Notes: generated from the letters alone by a model not told the origin. Counted from the first letter of the stretch, positions 16,958-27,430 are shown. The stretch: DNA of 64,000 nt from Pseudomonas canadensis (GCF_000503215.1 NZ_AYTD01000013.1:1106009-1170008), one strand, 5' to 3'. Numbers and translations are program-made.

Positions 16958-17420
16958 TTTGTACTCCTTTACGCATTGCCACTACAGTTGTGCTGCAGCC
17001 CTCGCACCCTCGATGCAGCATGCTCGAAAGAAAAGTGACGTAGAGTCTTCCAGCTATAAAAAGTCAAAACACCGGAGGCGTTTTTGGGGGAAAAATACGG
17101 TATTTTTCTTACAAAATGTCCCGTGCATTCTTTATCAAACGGTCATTTATGTCTAGGAAAAGGCGGAATATTCCTGTCGGCACGGCCATTATTCATCTCA
17201 AGGAAAAGGGTGCTTCAGGCAAAACTTGTCACTTTTCTGTATGAGATTTCTTAAGCTCAGTGAAATCTCGCCTAAAATCTTCCACTCCCTTGACCTAGAG
17301 CCTTGGCAGATACTGTCGCTTTTGCGCGCCAGCCCTTGGCGTGTCGCCTCTCGAAAAATCGCCCTCAACAATGGCCTACTGCTGCCGATAACCCCTGAAA
17401 GCCTTGCGGATTGAACAACC
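16958..17420. promoter_or_regulatory. Intergenic control region between manC and the aer-like gene
   Basis: This 463-base divergent gap is clearly more A+T-rich than its surroundings, with runs such as GGGGGAAAAATACGGTATTTTTCTT. It must hold the promoter of the polysaccharide operon on the minus strand and that of the chemoreceptor gene on the plus strand. Short open frames on both strands, for example one at 17226-17414, have no recognisable product and poor start sites, so I do not call them genes. I see no JUMPstart or ops-like element with confidence. Confidence 0.5.
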
Positions 17421-18986
17421 ATGCGTAATAACCAACCCGTTACCCAGCGCGAACGTACCTTCCCCGCTCAGCAACGGTTGATCTCCACCACAGATGCCAA
17501 AGGCGTTATCACCTACTGCAACGACGCCTTCGTCGAGATCAGTGGGTTCTCCCGTGACGAACTGGTGCGTGCCCCGCACAACCTGGTCCGTCACCCGGAC
17601 GTGCCGGCGGCGGTGTTCGCACACATGTGGTCCACGCTCAAACAAGGCTTGCCATGGATGGGCATTGTCAAGAATCGCTGCAAGACCGGGGATCACTATT
17701 GGGTTAACGCCTACGTGACGCCGGTTTTCGAAGGCAACCAGGTGGTCGGCTACGAATCGGTGCGCATCAAGCCTACCGCCGAGCAGATCCGCCGTGCCGA
17801 AGCGCTCTACCACCGCATCAACCAAGGCAAGTCGGCGATCCCGCAGCGGGACAAGTGGCTGCCCGTGTTGCAGGACTGGCTGCCGTTTATCCTGGTGAGC
17901 CAGTTGAGCTTTATGATCGGCGCCACCCTCACCTCCCAATGGGGCTTTGCCTTGGCGGCGGGGCTGTCGGTGCCGTTGGGCCTGCTGGGACTGAGCTGGC
18001 AACAGCGCGGCCTCAAGCGCTTGCTGCGCCTGGCCGAGCAGACCACCTCTGACCCGCTGATCGCGCAGATGTACACCGACAGCCGTGGCGCCCAGGCGCG
18101 CCTGGAAATGTCGATCCTCAGCCAGGAGGCACGTCTGAAGACCTGCCTTACGCGTTTGCAGGACACCGCCGAACACCTCAACGACCAAGCCGCGCAGTCC
18201 AACACCCTGGCGCATAACAGCTCCAGCGGCCTGGAACGCCAGCGCGTCGAGACCGAGCAAGTGGCGACCGCCGTCAACCAGATGGCGGCCACCACCCAGG
18301 AAGTCGCCAGCCACGTGCAGCGCACCGCTGATGCGACCCAAGAGGCTAACCGCCTGACCGGTCGCGGCCGCGATATCGCCGGGGAAACCCGTGAGGCGAT
18401 TCAGCGTCTGTCTGTTGCAGTGGGTGAGACCGGCGTGACCGTGACCCAACTGGCCAAGGACAGTGATGAGATCGGCGGCGTAGTCGACGTGATCAAGGGC
18501 ATTGCCGACCAGACCAACCTGCTGGCACTGAACGCGGCCATTGAAGCGGCGCGTGCCGGTGAAATGGGTCGTGGTTTTGCGGTGGTCGCGGACGAAGTCC
18601 GTCAACTGGCGCAACGTACCGCCGAATCCACTGGGCAGATTCACGCCCTGATTGCCAAGCTGCAGCAAACCGCCAGCGCCGCCGTGCAAACCATGGACGC
18701 CGGGCATCGCCAGGCCGAAGAAGGCGTGGCGCGGGTGATGGAGGCGGATCAGGCGTTGGTGGGCATCAGTGAGGCGGTGGCGCATATTACCGACATGACC
18801 ACGCAGATCGCGGCGGCAACTGAAGAGCAAAGCTCGGTGGCCGAAGAGATCAGCCGCAATATCAGCACCATTGCGCTGTTGGCGGACCAGACGTCAGAGC
18901 AGGCGTTGAACTCGGCGCAGTTGAGTGAAGAGCTGACGCACACCGCGAATACCCAGTATTCGCTGGTTGAGCGCTTTAACCGGTAA
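17421..18986 (+). CDS. aer: PAS-domain methyl-accepting chemotaxis protein (Aer-type aerotaxis receptor)
   Basis: The 521-residue protein has an N-terminal PAS domain (about 15-125, with [21 protein letters not shown] and [13 protein letters not shown], as in Aer). A hydrophobic stretch around 150-200 follows, then a long cytoplasmic signalling domain whose hairpin tip is [19 protein letters not shown] and [18 protein letters not shown]. There is no periplasmic sensing domain. Aer proteins bind FAD in the PAS domain and report respiratory redox state to the flagellar motor. Its location beside the two cbb3 oxidase operons fits an energy-taxis role. Confidence 0.9.
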   Translation: MRNNQPVTQRERTFPAQQRLISTTDAKGVITYCNDAFVEISGFSRDELVRAPHNLVRHPDVPAAVFAHMWSTLKQGLPWMGIVKNRCKTGDHYWVNAYVTPVFEGNQVVGYESVRIKPTAEQIRRAEALYHRINQGKSAIPQRDKWLPVLQDWLPFILVSQLSFMIGATLTSQWGFALAAGLSVPLGLLGLSWQQRGLKRLLRLAEQTTSDPLIAQMYTDSRGAQARLEMSILSQEARLKTCLTRLQDTAEHLNDQAAQSNTLAHNSSSGLERQRVETEQVATAVNQMAATTQEVASHVQRTADATQEANRLTGRGRDIAGETREAIQRLSVAVGETGVTVTQLAKDSDEIGGVVDVIKGIADQTNLLALNAAIEAARAGEMGRGFAVVADEVRQLAQRTAESTGQIHALIAKLQQTASAAVQTMDAGHRQAEEGVARVMEADQALVGISEAVAHITDMTTQIAAATEEQSSVAEEISRNISTIALLADQTSEQALNSAQLSEELTHTANTQYSLVERFNR

Positions 18987-18990
18987 ATCG

Positions 18991-19056
18991 CTATCGCCCG
19001 CAAGCCGGCTCCTACAGGTTACGCAATCCCCTGTAGGAGCCGGCTTGCCGGCGATA
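18991..19056. repeat. REP doublet (REPIN), GTAGGAGCCGGC family
   Basis: Two inverted copies of the pseudomonad REP face each other: CTATCGCCCGCAAGCCGGCT with CCTACAG on the left, and CTGTAGGAGCCGGCTTGCCG with GCGATAG on the right, separated by about 12 bases. It lies between the convergent aer-like and hydrolase genes and could also stabilise or terminate transcripts. Confidence 0.9.
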
Positions 19057-19061
19057 GAGCC

Positions 19062-19754
19062 CTAACAGGCGCCAATAAACCTGGCGACGTTCACCGCCGC
19101 AGCCTCCAAATGCTGCTCATGACTGAACCCCGAAGCCTTCAACGGCTTCAAGTCATGATCCCCTGCCACCAGCCACATCACCTCGATGCTCGGCGACAAG
19201 TCATACCCCTCCACCGCCGCCCGATTGCCCAGCGCATCCCGCTCGCCTTGCACAATCAAGGTCGGCGTCTTCAATCCCGCCAAATGCTCGACCCGTGGTT
19301 TCTCCGGTTTGCCCACCGCATAAAACGGATACCCCAGGCACACCAGCCCATCGGCACCCAACTCATCCGCCAGCAAACTGGCCATGCGCCCGCCCATGGA
19401 CTTGCCGCCAATGGCCAGTCTCCCAGCGACATGACGTCGCACCTCGGCCACCACCTCGCGCCAGGCGTCCAGCAGTTTCGGCGCCGGGTTCGGCGGGCGT
19501 TTGCCGCCGTCCACACGGCGCTGGGCCATGTAGGGAAACTCGAAGCGCAACACGTTGACGCCATGCCCGGCAAGGCGTGCAGCCATGTCGTTCATGAAGG
19601 ATGAGTCCATCGGTGCACCGGCGCCGTGGGCCAGGATCAGCGTCGCAGGTTCAGGTCCGGCAACGTTCGACGCGACATCCCACAACCAGCCGCGTTCCTG
19701 TACACACTGCGCCCATTGATCCCCGTCAATACTGGCCTTGTGCTCTTTGCCCAT
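19062..19754 (-). CDS. Alpha/beta-hydrolase of the KANL3/Tex30 type
   Basis: I set the start at the ATG at 19754 ([14 protein letters not shown]), preceded by GCGAGG. A longer frame would run into the cco promoter and the ccoN start. The 230-residue protein has [20 protein letters not shown], the nucleophile elbow [12 protein letters not shown] with the likely catalytic Ser, [11 protein letters not shown] with an acidic residue, and GDHDLKPL with the likely His. The family includes small uncharacterised bacterial hydrolases; the substrate is unknown. It is divergent from the first ccoN with only 79 bases between the two starts. Confidence 0.85.
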   Translation of the reverse strand: MGKEHKASIDGDQWAQCVQERGWLWDVASNVAGPEPATLILAHGAGAPMDSSFMNDMAARLAGHGVNVLRFEFPYMAQRRVDGGKRPPNPAPKLLDAWREVVAEVRRHVAGRLAIGGKSMGGRMASLLADELGADGLVCLGYPFYAVGKPEKPRVEHLAGLKTPTLIVQGERDALGNRAAVEGYDLSPSIEVMWLVAGDHDLKPLKASGFSHEQHLEAAAVNVARFIGAC

Positions 19755-19833
19755 GCTTGCCTCGCTTTTTAGTCTGCCTATAACTCCAGCCCAAGTGCCG
19801 CATTTGCTTGGGTTGAACCGTGGATGGGGAACC

Positions 19834-21258
19834 ATGAACACTACATTAAGTACCGCCTATAACTACAAGGTGGTCCGCCAATTCGCCATTATGACGGTGG
19901 TGTGGGGCATCGTCGGCATGGGGCTCGGGGTTTTTCTCGCCGCCCAATTGGTCTGGCCTGCACTCAACTTCGACTTGCCGTGGACCAGCTTCGGCCGCCT
20001 GCGCCCGTTGCACACCAACGCGGTAATCTTCGCCTTCGGCGGCTGTGCGCTGTTCGCCAGCTCCTTCTACTCGGTGCAACGCACCTGCCAGACACAGCTG
20101 TTCGCGCCGAAGATCGCCGCGTTCTGCTTCTGGGGCTGGCAGTTGGTCATCCTGTTGGCCGCGATCTCCTTGCCGCTGGGCTACACCAGTTCCAAGGAAT
20201 ACGCCGAGCTGGAATGGCCGATCGACATCCTCATCACCATCGTCTGGGTGGCCTACGCCATCGTGTTCTTCGGCACGGTGATGAAGCGCAACACCAAGCA
20301 CATCTACGTCGGTAACTGGTTCTTCGGTGCGTTCATCATCACCGTGGCCATCCTGCATATCGTCAACAACCTGGAAATTCCGGTCAGCCTGACCAAGTCC
20401 TACTCCCTCTACGGCGGTGCGACGGATGCCATGGTGCAGTGGTGGTATGGCCACAACGCGGTAGGCTTTTTCCTCACCGCCGGCTTCCTGGGGATGATGT
20501 ACTACTTCGTGCCCAAGCAGGCCGAGCGTCCGGTGTATTCGTATCGCTTGTCCATCGTGCACTTTTGGGCACTGATCACCCTGTACATCTGGGCCGGCCC
20601 GCACCACTTGCACTACACCGCGCTGCCGGACTGGGCACAGTCCCTGGGCATGGTGATGTCGCTGGTCCTGCTGGCTCCGAGCTGGGGCGGCATGATCAAC
20701 GGCATGATGACCTTGTCGGGCGCCTGGCATAAGTTGCGCAGCGACCCGATCCTGCGCTTCCTGGTGGTGTCGCTGGCGTTCTACGGCATGTCGACGTTCG
20801 AAGGCCCGATGATGGCGATCAAGACCGTCAACGCCCTCTCCCACTACACCGACTGGACCATCGGCCACGTGCACGCCGGCGCCCTCGGCTGGGTGGCGAT
20901 GATCTCCATCGGCGCGCTGTACCACATGATCCCGAAAGTCTTCGGCCGCGAGCAGATGTACAGCCTCGGCCTGATCAACGCGCATTTCTGGCTGGCCACC
21001 ATCGGCACCGTGCTCTACATCGCCTCGATGTGGGTCAACGGCATCGCCCAGGGCCTGATGTGGCGTGCGGTCAACGAAGACGGCACCTTGACCTACTCCT
21101 TCGTCGAAACCCTGGTGGCCAGCCATCCAGGCTTCATCGTGCGGCTGGTGGGCGGCGCCATCTTCCTCAGCGGCATGTTCCTGATGGCTTACAACACTTG
21201 GCGCACCGTGCGTTCGGCGCAACCTGCCGAAGTCACCGCTGCCGCGCAGATGGCCTGA
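19834..21258 (+). CDS. ccoN: cbb3-type cytochrome c oxidase subunit I (first operon)
   Basis: The 474-residue catalytic subunit begins [16 protein letters not shown]. An upstream extension of the frame would overlap the divergent hydrolase, and TGGGGA precedes this ATG. It has about twelve membrane helices and the haem and copper ligand regions of Cco[45 protein letters not shown] and [18 protein letters not shown] sequence near 355-370. It reduces O2 at the haem b3-CuB centre and pumps protons. By position relative to P. aeruginosa this would be the cco2 set, but that is from memory. No clear Anr box is seen in the 79-base upstream gap, which does hold a CCCAAG/CTTGGG inverted repeat at 19790-19812. 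Confidence 0.96.
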   Translation: MNTTLSTAYNYKVVRQFAIMTVVWGIVGMGLGVFLAAQLVWPALNFDLPWTSFGRLRPLHTNAVIFAFGGCALFASSFYSVQRTCQTQLFAPKIAAFCFWGWQLVILLAAISLPLGYTSSKEYAELEWPIDILITIVWVAYAIVFFGTVMKRNTKHIYVGNWFFGAFIITVAILHIVNNLEIPVSLTKSYSLYGGATDAMVQWWYGHNAVGFFLTAGFLGMMYYFVPKQAERPVYSYRLSIVHFWALITLYIWAGPHHLHYTALPDWAQSLGMVMSLVLLAPSWGGMINGMMTLSGAWHKLRSDPILRFLVVSLAFYGMSTFEGPMMAIKTVNALSHYTDWTIGHVHAGALGWVAMISIGALYHMIPKVFGREQMYSLGLINAHFWLATIGTVLYIASMWVNGIAQGLMWRAVNEDGTLTYSFVETLVASHPGFIVRLVGGAIFLSGMFLMAYNTWRTVRSAQPAEVTAAAQMA

Positions 21259-21268
21259 GGAGTCGATG

Positions 21269-21877
21269 ATGAAACACGAAACGATTGAAAAGAACGTCGG
21301 CCTGCTGATGTTGCTCATGGTGCTCGCCGTGAGCATCGGCGGCCTGACCCAGATCGTCCCGCTGTTCTTCCAGGACGTGACCAACAAACCGGTGGAAGGC
21401 ATGAAGCCCTACACCGCGCTGCAACTGGAAGGCCGTGACATCTACATCCGCGAAGGCTGCGTACAGTGCCACTCGCAGATGATCCGCCCGTTCCGCGCCG
21501 AGACCGAACGCTACGGCCACTACTCGGTCGCCGGCGAAAGCGTATGGGACCACCCGTTCCTGTGGGGCTCCAAGCGTACCGGCCCGGACCTGGCCCGCGT
21601 TGGCGCGCGCTACTCGGACGACTGGCACCGCGCGCACTTGTACAACCCGCGCAACGTGGTGCCCGAGTCGAAAATGCCGGCCTACCCGTGGCTGGTCACC
21701 GCCGCCGTCGACAGCAGCCACACCGAGACCAAGTTGAAAGTGATGCGCACCCTCGGCGTGCCATACACCGACGACGACATCAGTGGCGCCGTGGCCAGCC
21801 TCAAGGGCAAGACCGAGATGGACGCGCTGGTGTCGTACCTGCAAGTGCTCGGCACTGCCATCAAGAGCAAGAGGTGA
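21269..21877 (+). CDS. ccoO: cbb3 oxidase subunit II, mono-haem cytochrome c (first operon)
   Basis: The 202-residue protein starts [11 protein letters not shown]. Of two adjacent ATGs I prefer the second because GAGGAG is then better spaced and the paralogue also has a single Met. It has one N-terminal membrane helix and a CVQCH haem-binding site (Cys64, Cys67, His68). A distal Met ligand is likely in [11 protein letters not shown]. It passes electrons from CcoP to CcoN. Confidence 0.95.
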   Translation: MKHETIEKNVGLLMLLMVLAVSIGGLTQIVPLFFQDVTNKPVEGMKPYTALQLEGRDIYIREGCVQCHSQMIRPFRAETERYGHYSVAGESVWDHPFLWGSKRTGPDLARVGARYSDDWHRAHLYNPRNVVPESKMPAYPWLVTAAVDSSHTETKLKVMRTLGVPYTDDDISGAVASLKGKTEMDALVSYLQVLGTAIKSKR

Positions 21878-21880
21878 GCC

Positions 21881-22081
21881 ATGGGATTTGAATTCGATGC
21901 GGGCACCATCCGCGGCCTTGGCACGCTGGTGGTCGCCATCGCCTTTATCGGCCTATCGCTGTGGGTGTTCAACAACCGGCGCAATGCGGAATTCGAGCAG
22001 GCCCGCCTGCTGCCCTTTGCCGATGAACCTTCTCCATCCGACGCTCAAGAAGAGCCTGCAATAAGGAGCACTCGGCCATGA
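21881..22081 (+). CDS. ccoQ: cbb3 oxidase assembly/stability subunit CcoQ (first operon)
   Basis: This small 66-residue protein has a single membrane helix ([19 protein letters not shown]) followed by a short charged tail with ARLLPFADE, the usual FixQ/CcoQ plan. It lies between ccoO and ccoP and overlaps ccoP by four bases. CcoQ helps stabilise the oxidase complex. Confidence 0.9.
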   Translation: MGFEFDAGTIRGLGTLVVAIAFIGLSLWVFNNRRNAEFEQARLLPFADEPSPSDAQEEPAIRSTRP

Positions 22082-23025
22082 CCCTATTCTGGAGTACATG
22101 GATCTGCGTACTGACACTCGGCAGCCTGATCGGCCTGACCTGGCTGTTGATTGGCACCCGCAAGGGCGAGACCAAGGGCAGCGTCGACCAGACCATGGGC
22201 CACGCCTTCGACGGTATCGAGGAATACGACAACCCGCTGCCCCAATGGTGGTTCATGCTGTTCGCCGGCACCCTGGTGTTTGCGGTCGGCTATTTGATCC
22301 TCTACCCGGGCCTGGGCAACTGGAAAGGCGTGTTGCCGGGCTATGAAGACGGCTGGACCCAGACCAAGGAATGGGACAAGGAAATGGCCAAGGCCGACGC
22401 CAAGTTCGGGCCGATCTTCGCCAAATTCTCGGCCATGCCCGTAGAAGAAGTCGCCAAAGACCCGCAGGCGCTGAAAATGGGCGGTCGCCTGTTTGCCTCC
22501 AACTGCGCGGTGTGCCACGGATCGGATGCCAAGGGCGCGTTTGGCTTCCCGAACCTGGCGGACAACATCTGGCGCTGGGGCGGCTCGGCCGAAGCGATCA
22601 AGACCACCATCCTGAACGGCCGCCACGCGGCGATGCCGGCGTGGGGTGACATGCTTGGCGATGAAGGCGTGAAAAACGTCGCGGCCTATGTTCGTCACGA
22701 CGTGGCCAAACTGCCCTTGCCGGCCAACAGCACCGCAGACCTGGCAGCAGGCCAGGCGGCGTTCAGCACTACCTGTGTCGCCTGCCACGGCCCGGAAGGC
22801 CACGGCATGGAGGCCATGGGCGCGCCCGACCTGACCAAACCGGCCGGCTATATCTACGGCACCAGCCTTGCGCAGTTGCAGCAGACTATCCGCCATGGCC
22901 GCCAGGGCCAGATGCCCGCGCAGGAAGTGCTGCAAGGCAATGACAAGGTGCACTTGTTGGCGGCCTATGTTTACAGCTTGTCCCACACCGCTGATGGTGC
23001 AACGCCAGACAGCCAACCTGAGTAA
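22078..23025 (+). CDS. ccoP: cbb3 oxidase subunit III, di-haem cytochrome c (first operon)
   Basis: The 315-residue protein has two N-terminal membrane helices, the conserved [17 protein letters not shown] between them, and two cytochrome c domains with CAVCH (Cys143-His147) and CVACH (Cys233-His237). It accepts electrons from soluble cytochromes. Compared with the second operon's CcoP it lacks about ten residues in the linker after the second helix ([12 protein letters not shown]). A strong hairpin follows the stop. Confidence 0.95.
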   Translation: MTLFWSTWICVLTLGSLIGLTWLLIGTRKGETKGSVDQTMGHAFDGIEEYDNPLPQWWFMLFAGTLVFAVGYLILYPGLGNWKGVLPGYEDGWTQTKEWDKEMAKADAKFGPIFAKFSAMPVEEVAKDPQALKMGGRLFASNCAVCHGSDAKGAFGFPNLADNIWRWGGSAEAIKTTILNGRHAAMPAWGDMLGDEGVKNVAAYVRHDVAKLPLPANSTADLAAGQAAFSTTCVACHGPEGHGMEAMGAPDLTKPAGYIYGTSLAQLQQTIRHGRQGQMPAQEVLQGNDKVHLLAAYVYSLSHTADGATPDSQPE

Positions 23026-23030
23026 CCTCT

Positions 23031-23061
23031 GAGCTGCTGCCCCAATCTGGGGCGGCAGCTC
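23031..23061 (+). terminator. Strong hairpin after the first ccoP
   Basis: GAGCTGCTGCCCC and GGGGCGGCAGCTC form a 13-pair stem with one G-U pair around AATCT. There is no T-run, so it may be a weak terminator or an mRNA 3'-end stabiliser that separates the two cco operons. Confidence 0.55.
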
Positions 23062-23072
23062 AACCTAGCTGC

Positions 23073-23087
23073 GCGACCAAGTGTCGC
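23073..23087. promoter_or_regulatory. GCGAC-N5-GTCGC palindrome (RegA/PrrA/RoxR-type site candidate)
   Basis: The sequence GCGACCAAGTGTCGC is followed by ACCCTT. A near-identical element, GCGACCAAAGGTCGC followed by ACCCTT, lies before ccoG. The arm and spacer pattern fits the GNGRC-N5-GNCGC form of RegR/RegA-family boxes. RoxSR, the Pseudomonas member, is known to control terminal oxidases; binding here is inferred. Confidence 0.5.
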
Positions 23088-23278
23088 ACCCTTCCAAAGC
23101 ACACCTTTCCCCCCCTCACTTTCGGGTCTACGCTTGTTCCCACAGCGGACCGATCCTGGCGTACGCAACGACATTCGTTGCGACCCCAAAATTTTCCTGT
23201 CCACTCGATCAGCTTTCGATTTCTGATTTTGTCCCTACGCAAAACATGGAAAGGGCGCAGAATCTGGCGTGGAACGCA

Positions 23279-23292
23279 TTGATACAGGTCAG
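23279..23292. promoter_or_regulatory. Imperfect Anr/FNR-like site
   Basis: TTGATACAGGTCAG matches the left half of the FNR/Anr consensus TTGAT-N4-ATCAA fully, but the right half only partly. It is about 85 bases before the second ccoN start, a plausible activator position. It is weaker than the boxes before ccoG and hemN. Confidence 0.35.
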
Positions 23293-23376
23293 CCATTGCG
23301 TTGCAATGGCCCCTCGCTTTCTACATACTTGCGGCCGATTTTACCTATAAAAAAACCTAAACCGTGGAACCTTAGA

Positions 23377-24819
23377 ATGAGCACAGCAATCAGTCCGACT
23401 GCTTATAACTATAAGGTAGTCCGCCAGTTCGCCATCATGACGGTGGTCTGGGGGATCCTTGGCATGGGGCTCGGGGTGTTCATCGCCTCGCAACTGGTTT
23501 GGCCGGAATTGAATTTCGGTTTGCCATGGACGACCTTTGGCCGCCTGCGCCCGCTGCACACCAACCTGGTGATCTTCGCCTTCGGCGGATGTGCATTGTT
23601 TGCCACCTCCTACTATGTCGTGCAGCGAACCTGCCAGACGCGACTGATCTCCGACAGCCTCGCGGCCTTCACCTTCTGGGGATGGCAAGCGGTGATCGTG
23701 AGCGCCATCGTCACCCTGCCGCTGGGGTACACCACCACCAAGGAATACGCCGAGCTGGAATGGCCGATCGCCATTTTGCTCGCCATCGTGTGGGTGACCT
23801 ATGCCGTGGTGTTCTTCGGCACCATCGTCAAGCGCAAGACCAAGCACATCTACGTGGGCAACTGGTTCTACGGCGCGTTCATCCTGGTGACGGCGATGCT
23901 GCACATCGTCAACCATGCATCGTTGCCGGTGAACCTGTTCAAGTCCTACTCGGCCTACGCCGGGGCCACGGATGCGATGATCCAATGGTGGTACGGCCAC
24001 AACGCCGTGGGTTTCTTCCTGACCACCGGTTTCCTGGGGATGATGTACTACTTCGTGCCGAAACAGGCCGAACGTCCTATTTACTCGTACCGTTTGTCCA
24101 TCGTGCACTTCTGGGCGCTGATCACCCTGTACATCTGGGCCGGTCCGCACCATTTGCACTACACCGCGCTGCCGGATTGGGCGCAGTCGCTGGGCATGGC
24201 GATGTCGATCATCCTGCTGGCCCCGAGCTGGGGCGGCATGATCAACGGCATGATGACCCTGTCGGGCGCCTGGCATAAATTGCGCACCGACCCGATCCTG
24301 CGCTTTTTGGTGGTATCGCTGGCGTTCTACGGCATGTCGACCTTCGAAGGGCCGATGATGGCGATCAAGACCGTCAACTCGCTGTCCCACTACACCGACT
24401 GGACCATCGGCCACGTACACGCCGGCGCTCTCGGCTGGGTGGCGATGATTTCCATCGGTGCGATCTACCACATGATCCCCCGACTGTTCGGCCGCGTGCA
24501 GATGCACAGCGTCGCACTGATCAACACCCACTTCTGGCTGGCCACCATCGGCACCGTGCTCTACATCGCCTCGATGTGGGTCAACGGCATCACCCAGGGC
24601 CTGATGTGGCGTGCGATCAACGATGACGGCACCCTCACCTACTCCTTTGTCGAAGCGCTGCAAGCCAGCCACCCGGGCTATATCGTCCGCGCCCTGGGCG
24701 GTGCGTTCTTTGCGGCCGGCATGCTGTTCATGGCCTACAACGTCTGGCGCACCGTGCGTGCCTCGGACCCTGCCGAAGCCGAAGCCGCCGCCAAGATCGC
24801 CGTTGTGGGAGCCCACTGA
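23377..24819 (+). CDS. ccoN: cbb3-type cytochrome c oxidase subunit I (second operon)
   Basis: The 480-residue protein starts [17 protein letters not shown]. The frame is open further upstream, but that part has no homology to CcoN. It is a close paralogue of the first CcoN over its whole length, sharing [21 protein letters not shown] and [15 protein letters not shown], with most changes in the N-terminal third. Its stop overlaps the ccoO start (TGATG). By position it corresponds to the cco1 set of P. aeruginosa. Confidence 0.96.
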   Translation: MSTAISPTAYNYKVVRQFAIMTVVWGILGMGLGVFIASQLVWPELNFGLPWTTFGRLRPLHTNLVIFAFGGCALFATSYYVVQRTCQTRLISDSLAAFTFWGWQAVIVSAIVTLPLGYTTTKEYAELEWPIAILLAIVWVTYAVVFFGTIVKRKTKHIYVGNWFYGAFILVTAMLHIVNHASLPVNLFKSYSAYAGATDAMIQWWYGHNAVGFFLTTGFLGMMYYFVPKQAERPIYSYRLSIVHFWALITLYIWAGPHHLHYTALPDWAQSLGMAMSIILLAPSWGGMINGMMTLSGAWHKLRTDPILRFLVVSLAFYGMSTFEGPMMAIKTVNSLSHYTDWTIGHVHAGALGWVAMISIGAIYHMIPRLFGRVQMHSVALINTHFWLATIGTVLYIASMWVNGITQGLMWRAINDDGTLTYSFVEALQASHPGYIVRALGGAFFAAGMLFMAYNVWRTVRASDPAEAEAAAKIAVVGAH

Positions 24820-25427
24820 TGAAGCATGAAGTAGTCGAGAAGAATATCGGCCTGCTGGCCTTCTTCATGGTCATCGCCGTGAGTATCGGCGGCCTGACCC
24901 AGATCGTTCCGCTGTTCTTCCAGGACGTGACCAACAAGCCGGTCGAGGGCATGAAGCCGCGCACCGCGCTTGAACTGGAAGGCCGCGACGTCTACATCGC
25001 CAACGGTTGTGTCGGCTGCCACTCGCAGATGATCCGTCCGTTCCGCGCCGAAACCGAACGCTACGGCCACTATTCGGTCGCCGGCGAAAGCGTGTGGGAC
25101 CACCCGTTCCTGTGGGGTTCCAAGCGTACCGGCCCGGACCTGGCCCGTGTTGGCGGTCGTTACTCCGATGACTGGCAGCGTGCGCACTTGTACAACCCGC
25201 GCAACGTGGTGCCTGAGTCGAAAATGCCAGCGTATCCGTTCCTCGTGGAAAACAAGCTCGACGGCAAGGACACCGCGAAGAAGATGGAAGTCTTGCGCAC
25301 CCTGGGCGTGCCCTACACCGACGAAGACATCGCCGGTGCAGCCGCAGCCGTGAAGGGCAAGACCGAAATGGACGCATTGGTGGCCTACCTGCAAGGCCTG
25401 GGCACCATCATCAAAAGCAAACGGTGA
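24819..25427 (+). CDS. ccoO: cbb3 oxidase subunit II, mono-haem cytochrome c (second operon)
   Basis: This 202-residue paralogue of the first CcoO has an N-terminal membrane helix and CVGCH haem site (Cys64, Cys67, His68; the first operon has CVQCH). A long central block around [13 protein letters not shown] is nearly identical between the two. The region after KMPAYP is the most divergent. Translation is coupled to ccoN. Confidence 0.95.
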   Translation: MKHEVVEKNIGLLAFFMVIAVSIGGLTQIVPLFFQDVTNKPVEGMKPRTALELEGRDVYIANGCVGCHSQMIRPFRAETERYGHYSVAGESVWDHPFLWGSKRTGPDLARVGGRYSDDWQRAHLYNPRNVVPESKMPAYPFLVENKLDGKDTAKKMEVLRTLGVPYTDEDIAGAAAAVKGKTEMDALVAYLQGLGTIIKSKR

Positions 25428-25433
25428 CTCTTC

Positions 25434-25619
25434 ATGGATATCGGGATGATTCGTGGCCTGGGCACCGTTGTAGTGATGGTGGCCTTTATCGGCCTGGCGT
25501 TGTGGGTGTTCAGCCCCAAGCGCAAGTCGGAGTTTGAAGACGCGACCTTGCTGCCCTTTGCGGATGATCCCGAAGCCATCAAGCACGTCGAGCAAGCTTC
25601 TAGGAGTAACAAAGAATGA
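25434..25619 (+). CDS. ccoQ: cbb3 oxidase subunit CcoQ (second operon)
   Basis: The 61-residue single-helix protein begins [15 protein letters not shown] and carries the conserved [11 protein letters not shown] after the helix. It overlaps ccoP by four bases, as in the first operon. Confidence 0.9.
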   Translation: MDIGMIRGLGTVVVMVAFIGLALWVFSPKRKSEFEDATLLPFADDPEAIKHVEQASRSNKE

Positions 25620-26593
25620 CTACGTTCTGGAGTCTGTACGTCACAGTCCTCAGTCTGGGTACCATCTTCGCCCTGACCTGGCTGCTGCTGTCGACCCGCA
25701 AGGGCCAGCGCGCCGAGCAAACCGACGAGACCGTCGGCCACTCGTTCGACGGCATCGAGGAGTACGACAACCCATTGCCGAAATGGTGGTTCATGCTGTT
25801 CGTCGGCACCATCATCTTCGCCCTCGGCTACCTGGCGCTGTACCCCGGCCTGGGTAACTGGAAGGGCCTGCTGCCGGGCTACAACTACCTCGACACCGAC
25901 AAACAAACCCCCTTCGCCAACGGCCAGACCGGCTGGACAGGCGTACACGAATGGGAAAAGGAAATGGCCAAGTCGGATGCCAAGTTCGGCCCGATCTTCG
26001 CCAAATTCGCGTCGATGCCGATTGAGGAAGTGGCCAAGGACCCGCAAGCCTTGAAGATGGGCGGCCGCCTGTTCGCCTCCAACTGCTCGGTGTGCCACGG
26101 TTCCGACGCCAAAGGCGCCTATGGCTTCCCCAACCTGACCGACGCCGACTGGCGCTGGGGTGGCGAGCCAGCCACCATCAAGGAAACCATCATGAAGGGC
26201 CGCCATGCGGTGATGCCGGCCTGGCTGGATATCCTCAAGGAACAAGGCGTCAGCGATGTGGCCGCGTTCGTGGTCACCAACCTTGACGGCCGCAAGCTGC
26301 CCGAAGGCGTGAAAGCCGATGTGGCCAACGGCGAGAAACTCTTCGCCGCCAACTGCGTGGCCTGCCACGGCCCGGCCGGCAAAGGCACCCCTGCCATGGG
26401 TGCGCCTGACCTGACCCACCCAGGTGCGTTCATCTACGGTTCGAGCTTCGCGCAACTGCAACAGACCATCCGTTGGGGCCGTCAGGGCCAGATGCCAGCG
26501 CAGGAACAACTGCAAGGCAATGACAAGGTGCATTTGCTGGCGGCGTATGTGTACAGCTTGTCCCATGGGGATAAGAAGGCTGAAGAGCAGTAA
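25616..26593 (+). CDS. ccoP: cbb3 oxidase subunit III, di-haem cytochrome c (second operon)
   Basis: The 325-residue protein has two membrane helices, [17 protein letters not shown], and haem sites CSVCH (Cys157-His161) and CVACH (Cys247-His251). A linker of about ten extra residues ([20 protein letters not shown]) distinguishes it from the first CcoP. It ends shortly before an intrinsic terminator. Confidence 0.95.
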   Translation: MTTFWSLYVTVLSLGTIFALTWLLLSTRKGQRAEQTDETVGHSFDGIEEYDNPLPKWWFMLFVGTIIFALGYLALYPGLGNWKGLLPGYNYLDTDKQTPFANGQTGWTGVHEWEKEMAKSDAKFGPIFAKFASMPIEEVAKDPQALKMGGRLFASNCSVCHGSDAKGAYGFPNLTDADWRWGGEPATIKETIMKGRHAVMPAWLDILKEQGVSDVAAFVVTNLDGRKLPEGVKADVANGEKLFAANCVACHGPAGKGTPAMGAPDLTHPGAFIYGSSFAQLQQTIRWGRQGQMPAQEQLQGNDKVHLLAAYVYSLSHGDKKAEEQ

Positions 26594-26607
26594 GCTCTTG
26601 AAACATC

Positions 26608-26645
26608 AAAGCCCCGCGCAGCTAAAGCTGGCGGGGCTTTGTTCT
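26608..26645 (+). terminator. Intrinsic terminator of the second cco operon
   Basis: AAAGCCCCGC and GCGGGGCTTT form a perfect ten-pair stem, with further pairing of AGCT in the loop, followed by the T-rich TTTGTTCTTT. It lies 15 bases after the ccoP stop. Confidence 0.88.
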
Positions 26646-26720
26646 TTCTGGCTCTCGGGATTATGTAAGCAGGAACCCACTACCACTTGTAGCCTAATAC
26701 TTGCGGTTTTTGACAGCCAA

Positions 26721-26736
26721 GTAGTAACGTAACTAC
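26721..26736. promoter_or_regulatory. Palindrome upstream of the antitoxin gene, candidate autoregulation operator
   Basis: GTAGT-AACGTA-ACTAC is a symmetric element just after a TTGACA hexamer at 26710-26715, so it would sit in the core promoter of the toxin-antitoxin operon, 30 bases before the antitoxin ATG. Phd/YefM antitoxins usually repress their own promoter at such sites. Confidence 0.5.
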
Positions 26737-26765
26737 ATCCAGCCTGACGAAGGGGGGAGTACCCC

Positions 26766-27020
26766 ATGACCATCACGACTATTTCCAGCCGCGAATTCAA
26801 CCAAGACACAAGTGGTGCCAAAAAAGCCGCCCGCCAAGGGCCGGTTTTTATCACCGATCGCGGCAAGCCCGCCCATGTACTGCTAAGCATTGAGGACTAC
26901 CAGAAACTGACAGGGCTCAATGCCGACATCGTTGATCTGCTAGTGATGCCAGAAGCGGCCGATATCGACTTCGAAACCGAACGCGCCGTGATCACTCATC
27001 GACCTGTGGACCTCTCTTGA
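26766..27020 (+). CDS. Phd/YefM-family antitoxin
   Basis: This 84-residue protein starts MTITTISSREFNQDTSGAKK and contains the family's core RGPVFITDRGKPAHVLLS-like strand (residues about 25-41) and IEDYQKL. The N-terminal part should bind DNA; the acidic C-terminus (EAADIDFETERA) should bind the toxin. A strong AGGGGGGAG site precedes the ATG. Its stop overlaps the toxin start by one base (TGATG). It lies between ccoP and ccoG, where the oxidase assembly genes would be expected to follow directly. Confidence 0.88.
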   Translation: MTITTISSREFNQDTSGAKKAARQGPVFITDRGKPAHVLLSIEDYQKLTGLNADIVDLLVMPEAADIDFETERAVITHRPVDLS

Positions 27021-27430
27021 TGTATCTACTCGACACCAACGTTATTTCTGAACTTCGCAAACCCCACGCCGACGTAAAAGTAGTCGCATGGGCAAAAAGT
27101 GTCATCGCTCCACGCATGTTTATCTCTGCGATTACGCTTAAAGAATTGGAGACCGGGGTCTTGCGTATCGAGCGCCGAGACCCGGCACAAGGCAAGGTGC
27201 TAAGAACGTGGCTGAAGCGCCATGTAATGCCCGCTTTTGATTCCAGGATTCTGCCGGTGGATACCGCAGTCGCCCTGCGTTGTGCACATCTGCATGTGCC
27301 TGACCGGACCAATGAAAGTGATGCACTGATCGCCGCTACCGCTCTGGTTCACGGGCTGACCGTGGTAACGCGCAACATCAGCGATTTCAAATCCAGCGGC
27401 GTTCCACTGATCAATCCATGGGACGAATGA
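27020..27430 (+). CDS. vapC: VapC-type PIN-domain toxin
   Basis: The 136-residue PIN-domain protein begins MYLLDTNVISELRKP. I prefer the ATG at 27020 over a TTG one codon upstream. Acidic metal ligands are visible as Asp5 in LLDTNV, Glu in SAITLKELETG, Asp in NESDALIAATA and the later Asp in TRNISDFKSSGV. VapC enzymes cleave RNA, often initiator tRNA. The pair with a Phd-type antitoxin is a common combination. Confidence 0.9.
   Translation: MYLLDTNVISELRKPHADVKVVAWAKSVIAPRMFISAITLKELETGVLRIERRDPAQGKVLRTWLKRHVMPAFDSRILPVDTAVALRCAHLHVPDRTNESDALIAATALVHGLTVVTRNISDFKSSGVPLINPWDE

Larger units (their letters stand above)
23026..23376. promoter_or_regulatory. Control region between the two ccoNOQP operons
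   Basis: This 351-base gap has no convincing gene. It contains the hairpin after ccoP, a GCGAC-N5-GTCGC palindrome at 23073-23087, and a partial Anr-like site at 23279-23292. The two control-type elements suggest that the second operon has its own redox-regulated promoter. Confidence 0.6.

Noticed and set aside
17226..17414. Open frame of 62 codons just before the aer-like gene
   Set aside because: No recognisable product, an A+T-rich promoter-like setting and no good ribosome-binding site; an opposing frame covers the same bases.
19846..21402. Long open frames opposite the two cco operons, smc and ligA
   Set aside because: They are shadows on the complementary strand of G+C-rich genes; their translations are low-complexity His/Gln/Arg/Gly-rich and match no family.
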